From: an uncultured Bacteroidota bacterium
GTDB taxonomy: Bacteria > Bacteroidota > Bacteroidia > Flavobacteriales > Flavobacteriaceae
Length of the DNA: 43,792 nt
Assembly: GCA_913041125.1 (NCBI GenBank)
Contig: CAJWHM010000015.1
Span: 1-43,792 of the forward strand
Direction: 5' to 3'
The notes below the pieces were generated by a model. It did no database searches. It worked only from the letters and a program-made list of their open reading frames with translations, and was not told where the DNA came from. Of the stretch, positions 9,268 through 16,208 are shown piece by piece (the first letter of the stretch is position 1; each line of letters begins with the position of its first letter). The position numbers and the translations under genes are program-made.

Positions 9268-10914
9268 TTATTCATAAAGTAATGGTAGTTTACGTACACG
9301 ATTAATTCTTTCAAAAACAGCTCCAAGTTCTAATAAAGTTTGCTCTTTTTTTGAAGGCGCTATGAAAGTAAGGTTTTGTGGTTGACCATTTTTTCTGAAT
9401 CCCATTGGAACTCCAAGTGCTGGAAAATGAGCAGCAGCAGCAAAAGATGCCGTATAATTATCAATAGAAATTATGGCCTCTAAGTCATGCTTTTCTATAT
9501 CATTGAAATACTCTTTGGCAGTAGTCATTAATAATTTCTTTTCTTTTAAAAAGTCCTCTTTATCTCTCTTTTCTTTTACAATCCTTGAGAAAATTTTCTG
9601 ACCATAAGGCGCATTTAAAATTGAATCTTTATTATTAAATGCAATTATATCTTCAATAGAATCAAAAGGCAACTGATCTGAAGCATAATTGTTAAAATAT
9701 TCTGGTAAATCATATTTCATATCAATATCTAATAATTTTCTAAATTTTTTTAGTTTTAATTCAGGAGAAACTAGGCTAACAATTGTTGCACCTGCTTTTC
9801 TTAATTTTATTAAAACTTGTTTCATTAAACTGTCTTTTTCAAACTTTCTGAAAATACCAATTCGTTTTCCTTTAAGACTAACTGTATCCAAACCTTGATA
9901 GTATATTGGTTTACTTGAAAAGCTATAAGAATCATTAGGATCTTCTCCAATTATTGCATTTAATAAAATAGCATTGTCAATAATATTTTTGGTCATAGGT
10001 CCAGCGGTATCAAGTGTACTAGAAATAGGAATAATTCCGCTTCTACTCACTAATCCTACTGTTGGTTTAAGCCCTACAACACTATTTTTTCCTGAAGGAG
10101 ATAATATTGAGCCTGAGGTCTCTGAACCAATTGCAGCTACAGCAAAATTAGCAGCAACAGAAACTGCGCTACCAGAACTAGAGCCTCCTGTTTCAAATTT
10201 CATTCTCCCATAAGGATTTAAAGTTTGACCCCCAATTGCACTATAACCAAGAGGACATCCTTCACAAAAATAGTATGCCCATTCACTAAGGTTAACCTTC
10301 CCTAATATTAATGCACCTTTTTTTCTTAGTTGCTTTACAATAAAAGCATCATTAATAGGGATATTATTTCTAAGTGCTGCAGCTCCTGCAGTTGTTGACA
10401 TTGGTAATGCATCAATATTGTCTTTTAAAAGGATCGGCATCCCATATAAAGGATGGTTTATTTCTTTATATCTGTTTTGATCTTTCTTTTTAGCATTAAT
10501 TAGAACATTAGGGTTAAGGGCAATTATGGAATTTAAATAAGTGTTCTTATTTGTTTCGAAAAGATATATCCTGTATAAATAAAACAAACATAGTTTTTCA
10601 TAAGTTATTTTACCTTGTTTTATGTTATTTTGAATTTCTAAAATATCTTTTTCAAGAATTAATGGTTTTAGCTTTTCATATTCTTCATTAGAAAAATTTA
10701 GTAATGCATCTTGAAATGGTATAAAAAAAGAATTTTTATCGGTATGTTTTGATTGAATCCTTAGATAGCGCATTCGCTCTAATGAATGACTCACATTTTT
10801 TTTTATCTCATAAGACTCATCATAAGAAATCCACTTATTAAGTTGGTCTTTTTCAATTTTACAACTGCATAATAATAGTAATGTGATAGCTAATAAAAAA
10901 TTAATTTTCAACAT
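9268..10914 (-). CDS. Amidase-signature family lipoprotein
   Basis: An amide hydrolase of the amidase-signature family with a lipoprotein signal: a hydrophobic N-terminus ends in LLCSC, making Cys18 the likely lipidated residue, so it probably acts at the cell envelope. The catalytic Ser-Ser-Lys residues can be placed: Lys164 in ILLKDNID, the cis-serine in ETGGSSSGS (about 245), and the nucleophile Ser269 in GSETSGSI. The following VVGLKPTVGLVSRSGIIP is typical. It lies one base after the alpha/beta hydrolase stop and seven before rimO, so the genes are surely co-transcribed. It is not GatA, which is cytoplasmic and lacks a lipobox. The substrate is unknown; candidates are small amides or peptide amides. 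Confidence 0.9.
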   Translation of the reverse strand: MLKINFLLAITLLLLCSCKIEKDQLNKWISYDESYEIKKNVSHSLERMRYLRIQSKHTDKNSFFIPFQDALLNFSNEEYEKLKPLILEKDILEIQNNIKQGKITYEKLCLFYLYRIYLFETNKNTYLNSIIALNPNVLINAKKKDQNRYKEINHPLYGMPILLKDNIDALPMSTTAGAAALRNNIPINDAFIVKQLRKKGALILGKVNLSEWAYYFCEGCPLGYSAIGGQTLNPYGRMKFETGGSSSGSAVSVAANFAVAAIGSETSGSILSPSGKNSVVGLKPTVGLVSRSGIIPISSTLDTAGPMTKNIIDNAILLNAIIGEDPNDSYSFSSKPIYYQGLDTVSLKGKRIGIFRKFEKDSLMKQVLIKLRKAGATIVSLVSPELKLKKFRKLLDIDMKYDLPEYFNNYASDQLPFDSIEDIIAFNNKDSILNAPYGQKIFSRIVKEKRDKEDFLKEKKLLMTTAKEYFNDIEKHDLEAIISIDNYTASFAAAAHFPALGVPMGFRKNGQPQNLTFIAPSKKEQTLLELGAVFERINRVRKLPLLYE

Positions 10915-10915
10915 A

Positions 10916-11899
10916 TTAAATTTTTAATTTTTCAGTTAAAAATGTAATAACTTCTTTTGTGACCTTATCATAACTTTTAGTGCTCAATGAACAAGTAATA
11001 ACATGGTCCCCTGCGTCTGGAAAAGCTTTTTTTACTTTAAGTTCTTTAGGAGTTCCTAATTTATCAAACATTTTTAACATTGCAGGGACTGAGACAACTT
11101 TATCTTGCATACTGTCATTTTTAAAATAATAGCCCATAAATACTGGAATTTTTATTTTTTTATATGTATCCTCTGTCATTTTAATATCCAATAATTTTTG
11201 CATGTGAAGTGTGCTTTCTAAACGAATTTTATGTGTCCAGAATTTTTTCTTTTCAGCGTTCATGTTATCCATATAATGATATTTACCTCCTCTAACAATT
11301 CTTGCTAACAAAAGCCCCCACGGTTTAGAAATTAATTTAGCTAAAGGGTCAAATACTTCAATATTTGGAGCGAAAAGACAAATTGCTACAATCTTTGGAT
11401 CAGTACCTAAAATCAAAGAAAGAACTCCACCATGAGAGGTTCCAAGAACAATGACTTTATCACCTAATACTTTTGCTATTGAAATAGCTTCTTTTGCAGA
11501 TTTCCAATAATCGTCATTATTGTAATTTAGCATTGGTTCTTTTTCTTTCAAACCATGTCCATATAATCTAGGAACATATAAATTAGCCCCTATTTTTTTT
11601 GCAATGTCACGGTGTACAGGATCTCCTTCTTTACCTGATGCAGTAAAACCATGTAAATAAACAACACTATATTCAGTTTTTTTTGGAGTAGAGTCATTAA
11701 AAACTATGTAAGATTCATTTCCTATTCGAACATTCCCTAAACTATTTTCTTTATTGTTTATCCATTTCTTTAATTTATTTATATCTGAAGGAACTTCGAC
11801 AACATCGTTATTTAGTTCTGGTGTTTTAACACTTGGACCGATCAAATAAATTCCTCCTAAAACTAAAATAAAGACAACTATACCTCTGAGAATTTTCAT
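10916..11899 (-). CDS. Alpha/beta hydrolase, membrane-anchored or exported
   Basis: A serine hydrolase of the alpha/beta fold. The N-terminus has one hydrophobic segment (about 5-21) that acts as a signal or anchor. The oxyanion region is YLHGFTAS (81-88), the nucleophile elbow is GTSHGG with Ser155, and His299 in DAGDHV is the probable catalytic histidine. An acidic member is likely in the FKNDSMQDKVV segment near 262. At 327 residues it is a typical single-domain enzyme, perhaps an esterase or lipase. It sits between ftsY (12-nt gap) and the amidase (one base), so all are expected on one mRNA. The substrate cannot be predicted. Confidence 0.85.
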   Translation of the reverse strand: MKILRGIVVFILVLGGIYLIGPSVKTPELNNDVVEVPSDINKLKKWINNKENSLGNVRIGNESYIVFNDSTPKKTEYSVVYLHGFTASGKEGDPVHRDIAKKIGANLYVPRLYGHGLKEKEPMLNYNNDDYWKSAKEAISIAKVLGDKVIVLGTSHGGVLSLILGTDPKIVAICLFAPNIEVFDPLAKLISKPWGLLLARIVRGGKYHYMDNMNAEKKKFWTHKIRLESTLHMQKLLDIKMTEDTYKKIKIPVFMGYYFKNDSMQDKVVSVPAMLKMFDKLGTPKELKVKKAFPDAGDHVITCSLSTKSYDKVTKEVITFLTEKLKI

Positions 11900-11911
11900 A
11901 AGTATTTACTT

Positions 11912-12847
11912 TTAACTAAATAATGTTTGAATAAAATTTTGGGGATCAAATTCTTGTAAATCATCAATACCTTCACCTACACCAATAAATCTTACTGGTA
12001 TTTGAAATTGATCTGAAATTCCTAAAAGTACTCCCCCTTTTGCAGTCCCATCTAGTTTTGTGATAGCTAAGCTTGTAACTTCTGTTGCATTTGTAAACTG
12101 TTTCGCTTGTTCAAAAGCATTTTGTCCTGTTGAACCATCTAAAACTAATAATACCTCATGAGGTGCATTTGGAATTACCTTTGACATAACCCTTTTTATT
12201 TTTGTTAATTCATTCATTAAATTAACTTTATTGTGAAGTCTTCCAGCTGTATCAATTAAGACAATATCTTTATCCTGTGCAGTAGCAGCTTGAACGGTAT
12301 CGAATGCGACAGAGGCAGGATCACTCCCCATTTCTTGTCTAATCAGTGGAACCTTCACGCGGTCAGCCCAGATTTGTAATTGATCTATTGCACCTGCACG
12401 AAAAGTATCTGCAGCTCCAAGAATTATTTTTTTATTTAATAATTTATAGAAATGAGCTAATTTTCCAATAGTAGTTGTTTTCCCAACTCCATTAACTCCA
12501 ACTACCATTACAACATAGGGCTTTTCAATATGTGTAAATTGAGTTTCACTTCTGACAAGTAAATTAGAAATTTCTTCTCTAAGTACTTTAACTAAGTCAT
12601 CAAAACCTAAATATTTATCTCTAGCAATTCTATCCTCTAGAGAATTTATAATTTTTAATGTAGTAGCTACTCCTACATCTGACTGAATTAATATTGATTC
12701 TAACTCATCTAATGTATCTTCATCAATTTTCTTTTTCCCAATAATAATATTTCCTAATCTAGAAAAAAATGACTTTTTTGTGTTAGCTAAACCATCCTCA
12801 AGTTTTTTCTGATCTTTTTTCGAAAAGAATGCCCTAAGTTTTCCCAT
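11912..12847 (-). CDS. ftsY: Signal recognition particle receptor FtsY
   Basis: The SRP receptor GTPase that brings ribosomes making membrane proteins to the SecYEG translocon. A short basic N-terminal segment and the NG domain are visible: G1 GVNGVGKTTT at about 117-126, ADTFRAGA, DTAGR at about 199-203, TKLDG at about 263-267, and the closing GVGEGIDDLQEFDP. The long acidic A domain of E. coli FtsY is absent, as in many bacteria, giving 311 residues. I chose the ATG at 12845-12847 (MGKLRAFFSK); an ATG two codons upstream (12853) is possible. A longer reading from 12889 would translate through the terminator hairpin at 12865-12885 and is unlikely. ftsY heads the hydrolase-amidase-rimO group. 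Confidence 0.96.
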   Translation of the reverse strand: MGKLRAFFSKKDQKKLEDGLANTKKSFFSRLGNIIIGKKKIDEDTLDELESILIQSDVGVATTLKIINSLEDRIARDKYLGFDDLVKVLREEISNLLVRSETQFTHIEKPYVVMVVGVNGVGKTTTIGKLAHFYKLLNKKIILGAADTFRAGAIDQLQIWADRVKVPLIRQEMGSDPASVAFDTVQAATAQDKDIVLIDTAGRLHNKVNLMNELTKIKRVMSKVIPNAPHEVLLVLDGSTGQNAFEQAKQFTNATEVTSLAITKLDGTAKGGVLLGISDQFQIPVRFIGVGEGIDDLQEFDPQNFIQTLFS

Positions 12848-12860
12848 AGGCATAAAAATA

Positions 12861-12885
12861 AAAAAAGCTACCGTATCGGTAGCTT
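12861..12885 (-). terminator. Intrinsic terminator of the rpmB-rpmG-DUF4295 operon
   Basis: AAGCTACCG at 12865-12873 and CGGTAGCTT at 12877-12885 form a perfect 9-bp stem with a three-base loop. On the minus strand it is followed by a T run (the A run at 12861-12866). It lies about 20 nt after the DUF4295 stop and only about 14-18 nt before the ftsY start. Confidence 0.88.
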
Positions 12886-12906
12886 CCATTTTTACTTAAA
12901 ATAAAA

Positions 12907-13059
12907 TTATTTTTTACTTAACCACTCGGAGGCGAGATCGGGTGGAATAATAGTTTCAACAAAGCTGTATGATTTACTACCCTGTTTTTTAATCATTTTA
13001 ATCGCCTTAGTTAATCTTTTTGAACCAGTTTGTAAAGATGCTACGGATTTCTTTGCCAT
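12907..13059 (-). CDS. DUF4295 family small basic protein (Bacteroidota ribosomal cluster)
   Basis: A 50-residue, lysine-rich protein beginning MAKKSVASLQTGSKRLTKAI and ending PPDLASEWLSKK. This pattern is that of DUF4295, a family found next to rpmB and rpmG in Bacteroidota. The start at 13057-13059 lies three nt after the rpmG stop, and the gene ends about 20 nt before the operon's terminator. Its size, charge and company suggest a ribosome-associated or ribosomal protein specific to the phylum; I believe such a role has been proposed from structural work but cannot verify this here. It is short enough to be missed by gene callers with a length cut-off. Confidence 0.9.
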   Translation of the reverse strand: MAKKSVASLQTGSKRLTKAIKMIKKQGSKSYSFVETIIPPDLASEWLSKK

Positions 13060-13062
13060 AAT

Positions 13063-13245
13063 CTATTTTATTTCTTTATGAACCGTCATTTTCTTCAAAA
13101 TCGGGTTAAATTTTTTAATCTCTAAACGCTCAGGTGTATTTTTTTTATTTTTAGTAGATATGTAACGTGAGGTTCCTGGAAGTCCTGACTCTTTATGTTC
13201 AGTACATTCTAATATTACTTGCACTCTGTTACCTTTTTTTGCCAT
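13063..13245 (-). CDS. rpmG: 50S ribosomal protein bL33
   Basis: A small protein of the large ribosomal subunit near the E site. The 60 residues match the family: [18 protein letters not shown], then [23 protein letters not shown] and the basic end. Only one cysteine (Cys14) is present, so the paired CxxC zinc motifs of the zinc-binding form are missing; this is the zinc-independent type. It lies five nt after rpmB and three nt before the DUF4295 gene, so it is the middle gene of a three-gene operon. Confidence 0.97.
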   Translation of the reverse strand: MAKKGNRVQVILECTEHKESGLPGTSRYISTKNKKNTPERLEIKKFNPILKKMTVHKEIK

Positions 13246-13250
13246 AATAG

Positions 13251-13490
13251 TTAACCTTTGTAAGTTCCTTTTTCTCTAGCATCCTTTAGTACAGCTGAAA
13301 TTCCTTTTTTATTAATGGTTTTTAAAACTGATGTTGAAACGGTTAGAGTTATCCACTTGTCCTCTTCAGGAATAAAAAATCTTTTCTTTATAATATTAGG
13401 ATCAAATCTTCTTTTTGTTCTGTTTAGAGCTTTGGAGACATTGTTTCCAAACATCACTCTTTTTCCACTAATTTCACAAATTTTAGACAT
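13251..13490 (-). CDS. rpmB: 50S ribosomal protein bL28
   Basis: A large-subunit ribosomal protein. The sequence starts [25 protein letters not shown], with RRFDPNI, the expected family pattern, and is 79 residues long as usual. It is the first gene of the rpmB-rpmG-DUF4295 operon and has the best promoter in this window (13514-13542). The ATG at 13488-13490 is preceded by an AAAGGA sequence, one of the few Shine-Dalgarno-like stretches here. Confidence 0.97.
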   Translation of the reverse strand: MSKICEISGKRVMFGNNVSKALNRTKRRFDPNIIKKRFFIPEEDKWITLTVSTSVLKTINKKGISAVLKDAREKGTYKG

Positions 13491-13513
13491 TTTTAATCCT
13501 TTAATGCGGCTGC

Positions 13514-13542
13514 AAATTTACTGTTTTTTATACACAAACAAA
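13514..13542 (-). promoter_or_regulatory. rpmB operon promoter (TTG, 18 nt, TAAATTTG)
   Basis: On the minus strand TTG (13540-13542) is followed by an 18-nt spacer and TAAATTTG (13514-13521), an exact match to both boxes of the Bacteroidota consensus at the correct distance. The predicted start leaves a leader of about 15-20 nt before the rpmB ATG at 13490. The gap 13491-13564 holds only this promoter. Confidence 0.72.
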
Positions 13543-13564
13543 ATTGTTTTAAAATTATTTTGAT

Positions 13565-14806
13565 TTAAATTAACTCCTTATATACCAATTCTAAAGCTTT
13601 ATTAACAGCTTTTCCAATTACTCTTTCTCTGTGTTTTCCAAATACAAATTTCTTATTTACTACACCTTTATCAGTCGCAATAGCTATCCATACAGTTCCT
13701 ATTTCTACATCAGAGTCTCCTTTCAGTGGACCAGCATTACCGGTAGTAGCAATTCCAAAGTCTGTATCATACTTCGCTTTTACATGCTTAGCCATAATTT
13801 CAGCTACTTGTTCACTAACAACAGAATATTTTAAAATTATGTCATTTGGAACTTCTAACAGATCAACTTTTGATTGAGTATGATAAGCAACAACACCTCC
13901 TTTAAAATAAGAAGAACATCCAGGTATTTTTGTCAATCGAGCTGCAATTTCTCCTCCAGTACAGCTCTCAGCTAATGACAAAGTCATTTTTTTTTCTAAG
14001 AACTTCTTCTGAATTTGTTCTTCTAAAGAAGACAAATCTTCATATCCAACAAAAATATCTTTAATCAATGGTAAAAGCCTATCTACTTCACTATTAATTT
14101 TTTGCTTCAAAAGTATTTCATTGGTTCCTTTCCCTGAAAGACGTAATCTAACTCTACCCAAATTTGGTAAATAGGCAAGTTTTATTTCTTTTGGAAGACT
14201 ATTTTGCCAATCTAAAATACGTTCTGCAATAGCACTTTCACCTAATCCATAAGTTAAAATTGTTTTATGAAAGATGAAAGGTCTGACAAAATATTTCTGT
14301 AAAGCTGGAATAACTTGATTTATCATTAATTCTCTCATTTCAAAAGGAACCCCAGGAAGGGAAACAATTATTTGATTCTTTCTTTTAAACCACATTCCAG
14401 AAGCAGTACCATGTTGATTCTTAAATATTTTTGCTTTGGATGGAAGTAATGCTTGTTTTCGATTTTGATCGTTTATAGGAGTGCTTATATATTTATCGAA
14501 TATTTCTTCGATATGTTCTAAAATCTCTTTATTTTCAATTAGTTTATCTTTAAAATAATTACATAAAGTATGTTTTGTCAAATCGTCTTTGGTAGGTCCC
14601 AATCCACCAGTTAATATTGCTAAATCTGAACGATTATAAGATAAATCTAATGCTTTTTTAATAGAATTACTATCATCCGATATACTTGTTATTTGACGAA
14701 TTTCAACACCTATTTTGTTAAGCTCTCTTGCTAAAAAGACTGAATTTGTATTTACAATTTGTCCAATAAGGATTTCATCTCCAATAGTTATTAGTTCTGC
14801 TTTCAA
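13565..14806 (-). CDS. cinA: CinA family protein: competence/damage-inducible domain plus nicotinamide-nucleotide amidase domain
   Basis: A two-domain protein. The N-terminal molybdopterin-binding-like (COG1058) domain begins MKAELITIGDEILIGQIVNTNS and contains GGLGPTKDD; the C-terminal PncC-type domain contains SLAESCTGGEIAARLT and TGNAGP. The C-terminal domain is known to deamidate nicotinamide mononucleotide, and the N-terminal domain can act as an ADP-ribose pyrophosphatase, so the role is in NAD recycling. At 413 residues it is full length. The start codon is TTG (14804-14806): no in-frame ATG occurs near this conserved N-terminus. It follows the FAH-family stop by one base, which suggests translational coupling. 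Confidence 0.94.
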   Translation of the reverse strand: MKAELITIGDEILIGQIVNTNSVFLARELNKIGVEIRQITSISDDSNSIKKALDLSYNRSDLAILTGGLGPTKDDLTKHTLCNYFKDKLIENKEILEHIEEIFDKYISTPINDQNRKQALLPSKAKIFKNQHGTASGMWFKRKNQIIVSLPGVPFEMRELMINQVIPALQKYFVRPFIFHKTILTYGLGESAIAERILDWQNSLPKEIKLAYLPNLGRVRLRLSGKGTNEILLKQKINSEVDRLLPLIKDIFVGYEDLSSLEEQIQKKFLEKKMTLSLAESCTGGEIAARLTKIPGCSSYFKGGVVAYHTQSKVDLLEVPNDIILKYSVVSEQVAEIMAKHVKAKYDTDFGIATTGNAGPLKGDSDVEIGTVWIAIATDKGVVNKKFVFGKHRERVIGKAVNKALELVYKELI

Positions 14807-14807
14807 T

Positions 14808-15419
14808 TCATTTAATTTTGATATTGAATAACTCTTTTCCTTCTAAGTATCCTTTATAAATATCATTTTCACTAACAGGTCCTACACCTGAAGGAGTACC
14901 TGTAAAAATAATATCACCAATTTTAAGGGTAAAATATTTGGAAATATAACTTATTAACTCGTCTATATTCCATATCATGTTTGCTGTATTTGAACATTGA
15001 ACTTCTTTTCCGTTTTTTTCTAATGAAAAGTTTAGGTTATATAAATTATCTACTTCTGACTTGTTTATCCATTCTCCAATAAGAGCTGAACCGTCGAAAG
15101 CTTTTGCTTTTTCCCATGGCATTCCTTTGTCTTTAAGTTTTGTTTGAAGTTCTCTTGCGGTAAAGTCAATTCCTAAACCAATTTCTTGATAATATTTATT
15201 AGCAAATTTTGCTTGAATATGCTTTCCAATTTTTTTAATCTTAACTAAAACCTCAACTTCAAAATGTATATCATTTGTAAAATGTGGAATGAAAAATGGT
15301 TGCCCTTTTTGTAAAATTGATGTATCTGGTTTTAAAAATAAAACAGGCTCCTTAGGTTTTTGATTCTGCAATTCTAAAATATGTGATAGATAATTTCTCC
15401 CGATACAAATAATTTTCAC
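14808..15419 (-). CDS. Fumarylacetoacetate hydrolase family protein
   Basis: A member of the FAH superfamily, metal-dependent hydrolases, decarboxylases or isomerases acting on dicarbonyl acids; oxaloacetate tautomerase or acylpyruvase activity is most common among short members. Visible features are CIGRNYLSH near the start, the metal-binding HFEVEV segment (about 79-84), DFTARELQ, FDGSALIGEW, and FTGTPSGVGPV near the end. At 203 residues it is the compact form. The start is GTG (15417-15419), because the next methionine lies deep in the fold. It sits eight nt after the exonuclease gene and one nt before cinA. The exact reaction cannot be read from sequence. Confidence 0.9.
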   Translation of the reverse strand: MKIICIGRNYLSHILELQNQKPKEPVLFLKPDTSILQKGQPFFIPHFTNDIHFEVEVLVKIKKIGKHIQAKFANKYYQEIGLGIDFTARELQTKLKDKGMPWEKAKAFDGSALIGEWINKSEVDNLYNLNFSLEKNGKEVQCSNTANMIWNIDELISYISKYFTLKIGDIIFTGTPSGVGPVSENDIYKGYLEGKELFNIKIK

Positions 15420-15426
15420 AAGTTTA

Positions 15427-16197
15427 TTATTTAGTATTCAATGACTTTAGTCTAATTTCAGTTAATATTTTTTTTGTATATCTTGGAAAATCAGCATTTA
15501 AAATCCATCCAAAATAACCCGGCTCGTTTTCTAACACTTCATTTACTTTTTTACCTTTATGTTTCCCAAAACCAAAACAAATTTCGTCACTTTCATTGTA
15601 TATAAGAAATCCAGCAAAATCTGCAGTTTTTCTCCTAGTACTAAATTCATTTAAAAAATCAATATTAGGCTCTAGACTAGAATATTGATCAAGTTGAGCG
15701 AATAAAACATCATGGGTTGCTTGTGCATCTGCTTTTGCAGAATGTGCATCTTGTAGATCTTTATTACAATAGAATTTAAGTGCTGCAGTTAATGTTCTTG
15801 CTTCCATTTTATGAAATATAGTTTGAACATCAATTGTCTTTGTTTTTGTAAAATCAAAATCTAATTCGGCTCTCAATAATTCTTCAACTAATAAAGGAAT
15901 ATCAAAGCGGTCAGAATTAAATCCTGCTAGGTCGCAATCTTTAATAAAAGCATATATCTTTTTTGAAACCTCTTTGAAACTAGGTTGATCTAAAACCATT
16001 TGGTCTGTAATACCATGAACCAATGAGGCTTCTATTGGTATTGGAATTTCTGGATTTATTCTGGTCTCGAAAGTTTCCTTTTTACCGTCCGGATAAAGTT
16101 TCAAAATAGCTATTTCAATAATTCGGTCTTTACTTATATCAGTTCCGGTAGTTTCTAAATCGAAGAAGCAAAGGGGTTTTTTGAGTTGAAGTTTCAT
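15427..16197 (-). CDS. DnaQ-like DEDDh 3'-5' exonuclease with an extra C-terminal domain
   Basis: An exonuclease of the DnaQ/polymerase III epsilon type, likely acting in DNA repair or proofreading. The acidic residues appear in order: FFDLETTGTD (Exo I, Asp and Glu), NSDRFDIPLL (Exo II, Asp), and HSAKADA (Exo III, His and Asp, the DEDDh form). After the catalytic domain (about 180 residues) comes a short C-terminal module, FGFGKHKGKKVNEV...GYFGWILNADFP, like the domain found at the end of exonuclease X-type proteins. The ATG at 16197 (MKLQLKKPLCFF) fits homologues; another ATG at 16209 overlaps the E2 stop by one base and is equally possible. Confidence 0.9.
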   Translation of the reverse strand: MKLQLKKPLCFFDLETTGTDISKDRIIEIAILKLYPDGKKETFETRINPEIPIPIEASLVHGITDQMVLDQPSFKEVSKKIYAFIKDCDLAGFNSDRFDIPLLVEELLRAELDFDFTKTKTIDVQTIFHKMEARTLTAALKFYCNKDLQDAHSAKADAQATHDVLFAQLDQYSSLEPNIDFLNEFSTRRKTADFAGFLIYNESDEICFGFGKHKGKKVNEVLENEPGYFGWILNADFPRYTKKILTEIRLKSLNTK

Positions 16198-16208
16198 TAA
16201 TTTTTGCA

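Noticed and set aside
12848-12889. A longer FtsY starting at 12889 with 14 extra residues
   Set aside because: It would translate the terminator hairpin; the extension is not seen in FtsY proteins and the ATG at 12847 gives the expected N-terminus.
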